NCBI GenBank assembly: GCA_903632075.3
Contig: CAHIKZ030005437.1
Location: 2,103,001 to 2,167,000 of the forward strand
Source: Acanthosepion pharaonis
Taxonomy: Eukaryota; Mollusca; Cephalopoda; Sepiida; Sepiidae
Direction: 5' to 3'
DNA length: 64,000 nt
The notes below the pieces were generated by a model that was not told where the DNA came from, did no database searches, and saw only the letters and a list, made by a program, of their open reading frames with translations. The first letter of the stretch is position 1. Every line of letters begins with the position of its first letter. This document shows, piece after piece, positions 1 to 11,161 of this stretch. Position numbers and translations under genes: made by a program.

Positions 1-1830
1 TAAATTTTCATCCATCACTTTGCTACAAATTTTATGTAAATATTTCACCAGTTAAACGGAACAGACATCAAGTATATAATACAAGTTGGCCATCAAAAAA
101 TTCAGCAATATATAAAAACATTCAATCAGTAATCCAGCGCTAATTTCCACGAGTGTAATTTCAGATTTGCTGTCTCCGCACAGACCTGCCATTACTCTTT
201 AGTAGCGTCTAATTGTATTTTGTACAATTTTGTTATAACACACTGACGCCATGGATCCAATAAATACAGAAAATACTTCTTGTGGTGGGAGGCACAAACG
301 TCTTTTGAAAAAAGCTGCATGTTTGTGTGAAGGTGTTGACAGTTTTATATTGTGCTACGGGGAGACTTTATCTGTTAAAACATAATTTAAGAAAATGACG
401 GCTGGACCCTTTTTAATATAATTTTTAAGTACTCAGTAATCTTAAAAATGTTGGAATCTAATTTTAGGAATGTTGACATTAAAATTATTATAGTTGCCGC
501 TCTTATTTTCTGATAATGTTGTGTATGATCGACCATACTTTCAAAAGTGGACATATTACATAATATTTTATATACATAAGAAAAAAGAATTATTTTTAAA
601 GCCTTGGTGCAAAATGATTTGTATTAAACTTTTCAATTTTTGATTAGTAAATATAAGTTATTATAATTAAAATTAAAAACATGAAAACATTTCTTGTAAA
701 AATTCATTATTCATCGAAAAAAAACTTTTTTTAAGACAACAGTGTCCTCAATAAAGCTTTTTTTTTTTTTATAAAAGTAATTAAAAGCTTTTTTAATTAA
801 ATAATGTTATAGTTTTATCACATTTTTTTATTTTACGATTCGTAGTAGATTTTCGGTAATGAGGAGTCGTTAGAAAAACAAATGAATGATTTCTATTCTC
901 AACCTAGTCCTACTTTTAACTAATAAAATAATTTTCGGATGAAAATTTAATTTCTCGAAATTTTTATTTTACTAACATTTTCTAAAAATGAAAAATTAAG
1001 AAATAACTTAATTCATTTGTGAATACATCCTGAACGTTTCATTAAAATTCGACAATTATTTGATTTTTGAAAGAAAAACGCTAAAACACTAATTGTAAAT
1101 ATTACGTCAACCACTAACGCAAAAAAAAAAGAAGATTTTTAACCAAAATTTGGAACGTGATAGAAAGGATTAAAAATTTAATAAAATAATAAAAATACTT
1201 CGGTTCTTCCTCTTAATGATAACACAAACAATGTGACGATAAAACTGTTTTTATTAATTTTGAGGACTTTTTTCATCATGCTATACTGTTTTTTTTTAAT
1301 GAAAAAGTGGAGGTACCTATATATTATTAATCTCAAACTGGTACAATTAAGTTTATTAGTTATAACGGTACGAAAAATTCAATAAAGTTATTTTGTTTTA
1401 TACAAATTGTTTCCTGTTCATAATTTCATTATAATCTAGACATATATGAAAACACTTTTTCACCCAAAGCTTAGTCTTGTAAAGCAATAATACTAAAATT
1501 GTACAAATGTCTACTTTGCAATGAAGTGCAAAACATTTTATCGTAATTTTGTAAAGAATATTATTTTGTAAAAAAGTAAAAGATAAACTAATTATCGGGA
1601 AATTTGAACGTGAATTAATAGATATCGAGATTTTCTTATTTTGAATTTTTATGATGTAGAATTAACATTATTATTATATATTGATTTATTCAGTTTTATG
1701 CCCTCATCTTAGTAATGGAAATATGTTTGTACTCTTTGACTTCCTTCAGGTTTCTGTTGTAGCTGGGAATTTATAATATGACAGTGTTGAATATAGGATT
1801 TAGATTAAAATTTTAGAAACTATACAAACT
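1..1830. other. AT-rich gene-free stretch
   Basis: Very AT-rich sequence with many A and T homopolymer runs and stops in all frames. Apart from the dispersed repeat at 121-205 I see no coding region, RNA gene or transposon end in it. Confidence 0.6.
121..205 (-). repeat. Dispersed repeat, copy 1 (partner at 2955-3040)
   Basis: The reverse complement of this stretch aligns with 2955-3040. Both contain CTCGTGGAAATT followed after a few bases by GGATTACTGATTG, and both have TGGCAGGT about 50 bases earlier. The copies are in opposite orientation about 2.8 kb apart. Family unknown; the B-box-like GGTTCGAACC in the other copy hints at a tRNA-type SINE. Confidence 0.5.
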
Positions 1831-1998
1831 ACGAGATACACACGAAGAAGACCAGAGCTTAGGATTATAATAAACAAAAGGGCGAAGTTTTGGCTATAAC
1901 AACCACGACTAGGACACAATTCCGCGATACACCCGCAGAATGACGGAGGTCACAACTGTCTAAACGTTTCGACTATAACAACCACAAAAAGGGCACAC
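1831..1998 (+). repeat. Diverged two-unit tandem repeat
   Basis: Two units of about 80-90 bp. Unit 1 (1831-1917) and unit 2 (1923-1998) share a GAGATACAC/GCGATACAC start and end in CTATAACAACCAC followed by a GGCACA/GGACACA motif. No coding potential. Origin unknown. Confidence 0.5.
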
Positions 1999-2045
1999 TA
2001 GTCCGAGTAAATCGATGCATATTAGGATCGGTTGAAATGTCTAGA

Positions 2046-2075
2046 CCAGTGATTCACAAACTTTTTAATGTTATT
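2046..2075 (+). mobile_element. Possible hAT-type transposon terminus
   Basis: CAGTGATTCACAAACTTTTT resembles the common animal hAT terminal repeat (CAGTGGTTCNCAA-type). I could not find the matching opposite end or a convincing 8-bp target duplication, so this may be a lone end or chance. Confidence 0.25.
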
Positions 2076-3856
2076 TCATTGTACTATTATCTCATGTGGC
2101 CATCAATTGATAGCTAATAAAATAAAAGGAAATAATATTTAATCTGCATCAACGTAGTGAGTTAATTGTCTACTTCTCACTAGTGTCAATAGCTGGTTTT
2201 CAAATTCAGGTGAAAGCCCAGAATTTCAAATGCTGGTTTCTTAAGCAATATAGACACATTCAATGCCTACTGGGAAAATAATTGCAAGTCTTCATACATC
2301 GCAGTTCCTCTCATTTAGCCTTGAAGCTTAGCAAATATCGAAAATGAAAACATTTAATTAGCTATCATTAAATCATATTTAATAAGGACCATTATATATT
2401 ATTAGAGGAAATGATGGAACTCCCTAGAAAAAAGGCTTCCATGCAAAGAAAATAACCATTCAATGAATTATATATCGAGAATAATGTAAATTTAAGACAG
2501 ATTTTTAAGTAATTTATCCACATAAAATTGAAAGATGTTGAAAGTGTACTATCTTCTTTTAGATACAGAATAAACATGCAATCAAAGCAGAAAATTAAAG
2601 ACAATTATTCAAATATACAGGTTGGCAATTACTAATCAGGGAGAGTTATAGGTTATTGATTTACTGGATCATGTTAGAAGACACTTAATCCAACAACTAA
2701 CCACTTCATCCCATGTTTAAAATAGCCTGTGAATCAGAACTTGTTGGTTAATAAAGGGAAAATACAAATAATATGAACATCAAGAGAAATTTTAATGAAA
2801 CGCTTATGGTGTTTACATTTCTCACCACACTTCCTGTATTCCTTGTTGTCATGACTGGTATTAACCGTTAGCGGGTTGTAATAAAAATATATAAAAGACA
2901 AGTAGAAGGACCTTACCGGTGTTTAAAAATGTTAAAAACTGCTGATACCCCAAACAGTAGTGGCAGGTTCGAACCATTATCCAGGAAAACTATAATTGCT
3001 CTCGTGGAAATTGGTAGCGGATTACTGATTGGATTGGATTACTGATCGCCGGATTGATGACTAATCCGTACAACTATTTTGATGATTTATCTGAGAATAT
3101 GTACGATACACTTTACATATTAAAATAAAACGAAACAAAAAATCATTAACGATGAAACTACAAAAAAAAAAAAAACCCTTCAAAACTATATAGATATAAC
3201 TCAGAAAATCTAAGCAAGGAAAGGAAAAGATTTGAAGATTAGAGGTTCGGACAGTCTACTAAACAAAAACCTGATATAATTGTAATTGAAAAAGATATGA
3301 GCTCATAAAGTCTGTATTAGTGGAACACAGAAAGACTCCAGAAGAGGGTATAAAAAGAAAATTATCAATGCACTCAAATATTGTGAAGTATCCCAATGAA
3401 AATTGTGCTCCATAATCACTTGGATACTTAGGATTGGCTTGAGATCCCTTGAGAGTAGACAACAATAGGAATCTTAAGAGAAATAATAGAAAATGCAATG
3501 TGATTAAAGTCGATGGTAAGAACGGAAGATTGCAGTGATGCTCAAAAGTTTTGATGCCACTTGATGTTCAATGAGAACTGCCAGAAAATCTCGTATTAAA
3601 GTGTATTATTATTATTGTTGGTGTTGTTGTTTGAAGCAGCAGCAGTTGTAGTAGTAGTATTAGTAGTAGTTGTAGTAGTAAAAATAGTTTAGAGTGGTTG
3701 AGGCAGGCTTTCAAGCACTCATTAAAGATCTTAGGAGGCACTTGAGAAATCAAGTTAATCGTAACACAAAAATTCATTCAACAATAAATCACACACAAAT
3801 TTGCACAAGATACGCATATATAAAATTACACAAGAAACATAGATATGCTTGAATGT
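2076..3856. other. Gene-free stretch with trinucleotide patches
   Basis: No credible gene. Holds the dispersed repeat copy at 2955-3040 and an imperfect GCA/GTA trinucleotide patch at about 3635-3682. The short open frames here show no family resemblance. Confidence 0.5.
2955..3040 (+). repeat. Dispersed repeat, copy 2 (partner at 121-205)
   Basis: Plus-strand partner of 121-205. It includes GGTTCGAACC at about 2969-2978, which fits an RNA polymerase III B-box, so a tRNA-derived SINE is possible. No convincing A-box is visible. Confidence 0.5.
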
Positions 3857-3880
3857 ACACACACACACACATTCACACAC

Positions 3881-3947
<67 letters not shown>

Positions 3948-3979
3948 GGAGATAGATAGATAGATAGATAGATAGATAT
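3857..3979 (+). repeat. Compound microsatellite (CA)(TA)(GA)(GATA)
   Basis: (CA)n near 3857-3870, (TA)n 3884-3928, (GA)n 3929-3948 and (GATA)n 3950-3979 run together almost without interruption. Open frames across it are microsatellite translations, not genes. Confidence 0.95.
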
Positions 3980-4090
3980 ACACGAGAGGGTGCTGAAAAC
4001 ATCTAAGCCCAAACAAAATGCTCTGCATCTCAAAATCTGATTATTAGGAAATGAGGAGTGTCAATAAATTTCAGCACATCCATGAGTCTA

Positions 4091-4102
4091 CATCTATCTA
4101 TC

Positions 4103-4177
<75 letters not shown>

Positions 4178-4239
4178 TTATCTATCTTTACGCAAGCGCA
4201 TTTGTCACAATCACAAAACACATTTACTTAATTTCATAC

Positions 4240-4275
<36 letters not shown>
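4091..4275 (+). repeat. Opposed (ATCT)n and (AGAT)n arrays
   Basis: (ATCT)n at 4091-4188 is followed after a 52-bp spacer by (AGAT)n at 4241-4275. The two arrays are reverse complements, so the block is an inverted repeat able to form a hairpin or cruciform. Confidence 0.95.
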
Positions 4276-4639
4276 GCATACCCTCATATCCTTTGACACC
4301 GGCATACAAACTTAGTGTTTTTAATATATTTCACACACACACATACGCACACATTCGTACACACATACACATATTCCCGAAGTTAGACTACTTCCTATAC
4401 ATACGCATTGAAACACAGGCATTTTTGAAAGAAATTACCCTATAAGCATAAACATCAACTTGTATTTCAGTTTGTTTTTAATACTTGTCGGATTACTGTT
4501 CAACAAATATATACACGTAAATAAAGAATAAACCACAGTAATGTTTCGTACTTGAAAGCCTTTCCACAAAGATCTGTTAGAGCTGCTCAGCAAATTTGAC
4601 ATATTTGGGAACGATATTGGAATAATCAAGAATCTATAC

Positions 4640-5450
4640 TGGCCTCAAACAGCCTGCATACGGACAGAAAATGAGTTCAGCAGATATGCAAAAATAGAAA
4701 GGGTGTAAGAAAAGGATGTGTTTTCTCATCGGATTAATTTAACCCATGCAGTGAGGCAATTCTGAGAGAATTAAAAGTTTTACCAGGATTCAGCCACAAT
4801 CTTAACGATGTAAGATATGCAGATGGCACAGTGTTGATAGCAGACACGGAGTGGAGACTACAAAAGCTCCTACAGAAGGTAGCGAAGGAAAGCGAGAAGA
4901 AAGGACTAAGTATAAACTACAAGAAAGCAGAATGCATGGTTATCTGCAAAAGGATGAACCAAAAATACAAATTACAAATCGTGAATACTAAAATCAAACA
5001 AATATAAAAATTTAAATATCTGGGAAGTGTTCTATCAGAGGATGACACTGAAATCTGAAGACGTATTGGGATCGCCAAAAATACATCCCAAAACCTAAGT
5101 ATAATATTAAGAGACAGAAAAATTTCGTTAGAAACAAAGTAAAGATTACTGAATTGCCATGTGATATCTATTCTCTTGTATGACAATCTCCTCAAAGATG
5201 AAGAAGAGACTTGAAGCCACAGAAATGTGGTTCTACAGAAAGATGCTGAAGATATCATGGACCAAAAATGAAAGTAACAACGAGGTTTTGGAGAATATGG
5301 AAACAGAAAGGAGACATATTTAACATCAGGTTAGAACATGGTATGGGAGGAATGACAAAAAGATAAAACTTATTAAGAGCTACAAGTGACAGAAGATGTG
5401 GAAGGCTATGACCGCCTACGTCCTGAAGGGACACGGCTTATAAAAGACGA
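4640..5450 (+). mobile_element. RTE-like LINE, 3' half of reverse transcriptase (decayed)
   Basis: Translation in shifting frames recovers the second half of an RTE-like reverse transcriptase and its C-terminal region. The polymerase box is present but degenerate: VRYADGTVLIAD near 4812, with Gly replacing the second Asp of YADD. Further along come a KAECMVICKR-like stretch near 4925, then LEATEMWFYRKMLKISWT near 5210 and a VLKGHG-like end near 5425. Stops and frameshifts are numerous, so it is dead. The 5' half is missing. Same family as fragments at 16890, 18215, 19225, 21085, 25795, 38570, 46140, 50040 and 55595. Confidence 0.85.
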
Positions 5451-5756
5451 ACCCTTTCACCCGGGAAGTTTATTTATCGTTGAGCCGCAATAAAAAGTAA
5501 CAGAAATAAGATGAGAGAAATAACAGCAAAATATTAAACTCTCAAGCTATGACATCTCTTGAAGAGTAGTCGCAATTATTAAGCCCTTTCCTCCCAGTTA
5601 GGTTCATAAAGGTCATTGTTACTGGACAGACTTAAGAAGCCCATGAGATCAATGTAGGTGTCACCAAAAATCCTCTCAAGGGTCCTACCATCTTTCTGCT
5701 TTATATTAATTAAGATCTGCCTAGGAATTAGTAAACACTTATTTTGATGATACTAC

Positions 5757-6330
5757 TGTGCATTTCCCATCAAGCAAGGCGGGAGTGCCACTACTACGCA
5801 AAGAGTTACAGAGAGTGAAAGTAAGAGTAAAGAGGAGGAAAGGGTAATGAAAAGGACAGGGATCCAGATCAAGGCATCAGAAGATGTCGATTGACATTAC
5901 ATTTGAATATTTAAAGATTATAATTATCAGTGAAGCAAGTATGAGGAAGGAAGTTTCACTGTCGGGAAGTGCGATGAACGCTTAAATTCGTGCAGTTGGG
6001 GGCACAAGGGAAATAGCTCATCAGAGCAGTTGCCATGAAAATATTTGTAGAAAAGAGAGAAGGAAGCCTTGTCATGTCTGTAAGAAAGTGACATGAGTCG
6101 AGATGCTAGGTCAGGAACTATCACATTGCATATCCGTCTTTGGATTTTGTCGAGAACCTCGAGATGAACAGCGGGGGGCACCAGACCATATATGGTAATC
6201 GTATTCAATGCATGGACGAATAGTAAATTTGTAGATTTGAAGGATGGACTCAGACGAGAAAAACCTTCTGGTGCGACATAGAGAATGGATGATCCGAATA
6301 CAACAGGTCAATGAAGGAAACTGTCATGTA
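5757..6330 (-). mobile_element. Jockey/CR1-like LINE (family A), 3' end
   Basis: Minus-strand reading gives the C-terminal region after the RT domain: ESILQIYKFTIRPCIEY near 6225, RRICNVIVPDLASRL near 6110 and LFYKYFHGNCSDEL near 6040. It runs to a conserved 3' tail at 5770-5810. 5' truncated, as is usual for LINEs copied by target-primed reverse transcription, and frameshifted. It faces the Jockey-B copy that starts 40 bp to the right. Other family A copies: 15991, 24395, 39245, 63143. Confidence 0.85.
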
Positions 6331-6369
6331 ACTTTCAATACTCCCCAAAACCATGCTAGTAATGTTTCA

Positions 6370-7440
6370 TCATCAACAAGTTGACCCTGAATGTCTCAAT
6401 CTCAGTGACGCTCCTTGCTTTGAACATCTATTGGGACGCAAGTTCACCCTAAACCTTAAGTTGAACTCCTATATAATGTCAATCGCTAAAGATGATAGAA
6501 AAATGATCGGTTCTTTGTACCGCACCTGACTCCTTCTACTCTGATTTATCTTGACAAAAAATGAAATATTGGTGCCATATCTGATCTGGCGCTGCCACCC
6601 TCACTTTTCAACCGATGAAAATCGTTTACGCGACCTTGTGGGTGGGGGGTAACATTTTCCATGCTACAGTCCGTTTCGCAAAGAAGCAACGTCGCAAGCC
6701 CTTAAAAAAATCAATGCAGCCTAAGCAAGGCGATAATGCCTCTAAGACTCACTGAGAGGGAAAAAGAATGAGACGACATTAGAAGGAACCAGAAATCCTA
6801 TGCTAAAACGGAAATAAGGGATAAAGCTTTATTCCTCTTCCAAAAACAGGAGAGGATAGTGAACCGGGCGATAGACAGACCTATTTACTCCTATTGCGGA
6901 AAAAGTAAATAGTAAATAAAATTTAAGAGTTAATATGGAGTTGAAGTAAAATTTAAAGGAACCAGAAACCCAATCCTAAACAGGAAACAAGGAATAAACA
7001 TTTAGTCCTGCTAAAAAGACATGTGAGGAGTGAACCGATCGCTACTCTATCGCTATTTCTATGGCAAATGTTCAGATGAGCTCGGTTCATTAGTAGCATC
7101 AGATCAGGCCTTTACAGCTAAGACTCACCTTGCTACATCCACAGGGTTAAATCGCCTACGTCTCCTGCGTATTATTTTGGTGAGAACTGCGTTTCACCAC
7201 GAAAGCTTATTCCCCAGAACTGCTAATTTGTGGAACAGACTTCCCCGTAGATGTTTCCTCGAGTACTAAAATCTTAAACTCTTCAAGTCCAGGGTCAATA
7301 GTTATATATCCGCCATATCTTCGTAATCTTCGTTTCTTACTTCCTCCTCTTATTTTTGTATTACATACTTCATTTAGTAGTCCTCTAACTTGCGTAGCTC
7401 TTGTACCTTGTTCTGTTATGGGTGAATTATGCTAAAAAAT
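6370..7440 (+). mobile_element. Jockey-like LINE (family B) with internal duplication
   Basis: 6400-6620 reads CFEHLLGRKFTLNLKLNSY and DDRKMIGSLYR, a post-RT region. 7030-7320 reads LLYRYFYGKCSDELGSL and FPRTANLWNRLPRRCF, the usual C-terminus, followed by a 3' UTR (7320-7440) similar to 27310-27470. The 6660-7020 interval between them is rearranged: a segment starting AAGGAACCAGAAA occurs at 6783 and again at 6956. 5' truncated and non-functional. Confidence 0.85.
6783..7030 (+). repeat. Imperfect tandem duplication inside Jockey-B copy
   Basis: A block starting AAGGAACCAGAAATCC at 6783 recurs as AAGGAACCAGAAACCC at 6956. Similarity continues into GTGAACCG near 6862 and again near 7030. The period is about 173 bp and the second unit runs into the LINE C-terminal region. 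Confidence 0.6.
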
Positions 7441-7895
7441 TAATTCAAAAATAATATCGCAACTAATAATATTCTAAAACTATAACAGCACATTAGACAT
7501 TGAATGTTATACATTAGATATGAATTACTGTAACTAAATGGCATTCGCACTCTATTCGGTAAGGCAGCTTGTTTTTTTTAGTCGATAAAGGCGAAAAATT
7601 AAAATCACACTGTAAGCTTAGTCTTGAATTTCAATGCACCTTATTTTGAAACTATCGTAGGGTCTGAGATTTGCGGTAGGAAGCAACCAAAATAAAATAA
7701 ATTTAAAAAATATTTATCGGTATAAAATTCTAAAATATAATGTATCTCGGCGTTGTCCTAAAAGAAAAGTTAAACAACATTCAGCGTATCTGATCTTCAA
7801 ACTTATAGTTTTGTGTTATCTTAAGTTAAACCTAGTAAACACTAACATGAGCCTGTTTCGTTGCAGACCGTGACGCATTCTTTATAGACAATTAC
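7441..7895. other. AT-rich gene-free stretch
   Basis: Between two LINE relics. No coding signal or recognisable repeat seen. Confidence 0.5.
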
Positions 7896-7899
7896 ATAT

Positions 7900-8620
7900 T
7901 ACTCAATGATAGTGACTTATTATCCCGCAACATATATCACGGATACCGACTTTGAATACAATCTTGAAATCAGGAACTACATAGCACAGGCACAACTTCT
8001 CCGACTAGAAATTGAAACAGAAGCGGTAGGATTACACATAAATTTTAAAGAGACTGAGTATATGTTATACTATCAACTAGACAGTCAAATTATAACATTA
8101 GAAGGAAATAAGCTGAAACAAGTAGAAGACTTCAAGTGTCTTGGTGCTTGAATTCAGCCAAGTGACAAGGACACGAAGATCAGAATTGGGGAAACTAAAC
8201 AAAATGTAAGGAATATAATAATTGAATCTCCCAAACTATCTGAAAATAAGATTTTTTTCGCGTCGTAGTGTGTTGCTTAGGGCTATAATTGGTGTAACAT
8301 GGAAAGCGAACAAAATGGACAAGGAGTTCTGCGGAAAACGGCAAATTGCGATGGAATCATTACGGATTAGAAGATTGTGATTCATTAGTCATATCTGGAA
8401 GAGGAGGAAAGACGAATTGTTAAGTAAAGTACTCATGCGGGAGCGTAAAAACGGAAAACCGAAAAGAGGGAGACCGAATAAAACATATGAGGATCAGCTG
8501 AGAGGCGAAAATAACTTGAGGAGTGAAGGACTAATGAAGATCACGAGTGTTCGAAAGAAACAGAAGAAACTAGTTAATGGCGTTCGTGTTCGTTCGAAAA
8601 AGAAGTTGCATCACCCACTA
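7900..8620 (+). mobile_element. LINE, different RTE-like family (family D), C-terminal part
   Basis: 7906-8151 reads QAQLLRLEIETEAVGLHIN, then KETEYMLYYQLDSQI and LKQVEDFKCLGA, the region after the polymerase active site. After a stop and an internal deletion near 8260, 8417-8590 reads KRGRPNKTYEDQLRG and VNGVRVRSKK, the C-terminus. The N-terminal endonuclease and most RT motifs are absent. Only copy of this family I see in the window. Confidence 0.75.
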
Positions 8621-8869
8621 ATCACGTATTATAAATTCCAGATTTCGAATGCTAATTTTCTAGATAGATCGTCTTCGCTTAAAGGATTGACACTGCATAA
8701 TCTTCCTAGTGCTCATTTACTTGGCTTTGTACTGTACTAATTTAAGTGATTATTAATAGTACGTAACTTTAATGATAAGCATAAAAGAAGGGAAATTTTA
8801 AACTTTATATGGCATAGTTTTTGTGAATTTAATTATTTAAAATAACCTGAAAAAGTTGACAAGCCACAA

Positions 8870-9185
8870 AAATATGTCAGAAAATATTTCTAAGCTATAA
8901 CATGTTTTTTACTAATAAAAATCCTACTAATTAATCCATAGCTAGTGGAGAAGAGATGGATTCGTATCTTTTCCAAGGGTATTTGCGCATCACGGAATAA
9001 GATGAACCTAACTTGAATTGGAACTCGGTTCTCCGACTTTCAACTTCAAGCCGTTATCCATTACATCACCTGGTACTCCCATGCGGTCACCCATCTAAGT
9101 ATTGCCCAGGATTGAGGTCTTTTAACTTTGGTAATATCTCGAGAACATTTGTTTCAACGTGATATGGCTGTAAGCCTGTTTCCTG
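8870..9185 (-). mobile_element. Composite SINE: 5S-like head + tRNA-like part + body (copy 1)
   Basis: On the minus strand, 9174-9067 aligns over nearly the full length of animal 5S rRNA. It has GCCATATCACGTTGAAA at the start, then AAGTTAA, then TACTTAGATGGGTGACCG, and ends GTACCAGGTG. It is followed directly by a tRNA-like part with GTAATGGATAACGG as A-box region and GAGTTCCAATTC as B-box (9066-9015). The body contains AAATACCCTTGG (about 8980). This is a retroposon, not a functional 5S gene, because sequence identity is low and it is fused to other parts. Sisters at 12885 and 15040. Confidence 0.75.
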
Positions 9186-10250
9186 TGTAATCAGTAATAC
9201 CTATGCCTGAATAAATGTATAGAATAAAAGTTAATGGCGATAGTAAGTTGCATTTACTTTCGCACCGATGTATTGCGAAAAGCATGTATCTGTCTTTTCT
9301 CCCTTCTGCTATGGATTAAATATCGGGGTAAACCGAACTCACTAGCATTGGGTGTCAAGTGTGTAAGAGAAAGAAAACTCTGAATTCCAAATGTTGGAAA
9401 AGTCAGAGGAGGCCATTCCTCTATCTTTCCAAAGAAGACATGGCAATTCGTAAATAATAAAGAAAAGTACTGTGTGGAGACTCTGCCTTACGCCCTGAAG
9501 GAGCATAGCTATAAGAAAATTCCTCTGATTATTTTGAACGATGCCCGTCTGGACATTTAAATGTCTTGTATGCATTTACAGGTATCTGGATAAAGTGGAA
9601 ACATATGCTTCTTTAATTGAACATCGGACATCTAAGTCGTCAGTCCACTTCTTTTAGTTAGACAATGACAGGTGTCTTTTAAGATTACTGGATATTTTAA
9701 ATTACATTGAGAAGGGATACTTATTTACTTTCAGTTCGGCATTTTTCCTTGCCACTAGTATTTATCAATAATAGGATGTAAGATCGAACAGCTATTAGTT
9801 TCAAACTTACCATTCAGTCATATCTTGACGTGTGCTGCAAAATCGCTGTCCACAAAAGGTGAGTGAACCTATATTTACATACTATATGAACAAGTAGTAT
9901 AACAGTCATTCCATTCACTTCTGCTTACATTGAGGAATGAAAGATATAGAAAGAAAATTCTTGATTGCGGGTTCCAGTGAATGCAAGGTGCTTATCTATC
10001 ATTATAAAAAGCTACATACAGACTTCTTCTAAGGAGTTCTATTCATATGAAAATCCCTTAGATATAGGATGAGTAATGTCAGAGAATAGACCACCATAGA
10101 TCATCGCAGGTCAGAGATTTAATATCGCAGGTGTATTTACTAAATTGTTTTATTATTGGTATCTCTTAAGGCAAAATGGACTTTGATTTTCCATATTTAA
10201 AGAGTGCACTTTTACAAGGTTATATATCACATGTTCAACCGCAGATATAA
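9186..10250. other. Gene-free stretch, possible RTE tail at about 9470-9520
   Basis: Mostly unrecognised. TACGCCCTGAAGGAGC near 9490 resembles the last coding codons of the RTE-like family (compare TACGTCCTGAAGGGAC near 5418), so a short plus-strand tail may lie there. The rest shows no coding signal. Confidence 0.35.
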
Positions 10251-10253
10251 AAG

Positions 10254-10298
<45 letters not shown>

Positions 10299-10299
10299 C
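10254..10299 (+). repeat. (GATA)n microsatellite
   Basis: About eleven GATA units followed by a purine-rich stretch to about 10390. Confidence 0.95.
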
Positions 10300-10525
10300 T
10301 GAGAAAGGGGGAGAAGGAGAAAGAAAGAGAAAAAGAAATAGACAGGACACAGAAAGAAGAATAGAAAAAGACAAGCAATAAAGAAAGGGGTGCAAAAAAA
10401 AACTGTTATTTCTTACTGTTTGAATCGGAAAAGCAATTTAGAATTGATAGTTTGATTACGTAAAGAGTGAAAAATGAAGATTTTCGTGTTACGGATAGAA
10501 GAGTAACATTTCTTGCATAATACCA

Positions 10526-10540
<15 letters not shown>

Positions 10541-10576
<36 letters not shown>
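10541..10576 (+). repeat. (TA)n tract
   Basis: Uninterrupted alternating TA. Left member of a pair that brackets the repeat at 10640-10821. Confidence 0.95.
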
Positions 10577-10578
<2 letters not shown>

Positions 10579-10639
10579 GGGGTTGGTTGTGTGTATAGGT
10601 GAAGAAACGCCTGATTTTAAAACCTCCGCTGCCTTGCAC

Positions 10640-10819
10640 ACGGAAAAGGCTATGGTAATAAATACAGGCAGAAAACCTGGAAGCGGTTGGCTGTCAACAG
10701 TAATAACTTTTCATCAATTCCTGCAACCAAGCTGTCTCCAAATGATATTTCTTTAGATTTTGTCTGTACGGCTAAGAGGGTGGTCATGTTGTCTGGACAG
10801 CGCACGGCCTCCATATAAC

Positions 10820-10821
<2 letters not shown>
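10640..10821 (-). repeat. Dispersed repeat family R, copy 1
   Basis: The minus strand aligns with the plus strand at 59790-59975 through a GAGGC(A/C)GTG(T/C) start, a PD-MT-like translated stretch, GTTGACAGCCAACC and a TTATAT/TTATTA end. Neither copy has an intact frame, so this may be non-coding repeat or an old coding fragment. It sits between two TA tracts. Confidence 0.5.

Positions 10822-10876
<55 letters not shown>
10822..10876 (+). repeat. (TA)n tract
   Basis: Uninterrupted alternating TA, 55 bp. Confidence 0.95.
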
Positions 10877-10879
<3 letters not shown>

Positions 10880-10987
10880 GCGTGTGTGCGTACTTAGGCG
10901 GCATATCGTTCAAACATATTTCATTGAATAATATAGACTTATTATGTCTATTTGTTTTATAATGATCTTTTCCTGTTCTCTAATCAG

Positions 10988-11161
10988 TTTCATGATGCAA
11001 AGATGAAAGGAAGGCGCCTTAGTTTTTCCTACCCAAGTATTTTCGATCTCGTCGAAGGTTACCCCGACCAAATGACGTATAAAGCAGCTATGATGGAGAT
11101 ATTTGCACAGACAGAATGTCTAGAGAGATATGATATTTCTGTAGGGAATTGTGAAATTTAA
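10988..11161 (+). CDS. Exon-like sequence of unknown protein (possible terminal exon)
   Basis: The best exon candidate in the window. A pyrimidine-rich stretch (10967-10980) and TAATCAG form a plausible splice acceptor ending at 10987. The frame then stays open for 57 codons to TAA at 11159-11161 and has a non-repetitive, balanced composition, for example GRRLSFSYPSIFDLVEGYPD and KAAMMEIFAQTECLERYD. A possible donor GTAGGG at 11141 would instead give an internal exon of 153 bp, exactly 51 codons. I do not recognise the protein and it does not resemble the transposon families here. Neighbouring exons are not visible; cephalopod introns can exceed this window. Confidence 0.35.
   Translation, partial: FHDAKMKGRRLSFSYPSIFDLVEGYPDQMTYKAAMMEIFAQTECLERYDISVGNCEI

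Noticed and set aside
9067..9174. Functional 5S rRNA gene
   Set aside because: Too many differences from 5S rRNA, no terminator-like T-run at the expected place, and fused to a tRNA-like part in the same way as two other copies.
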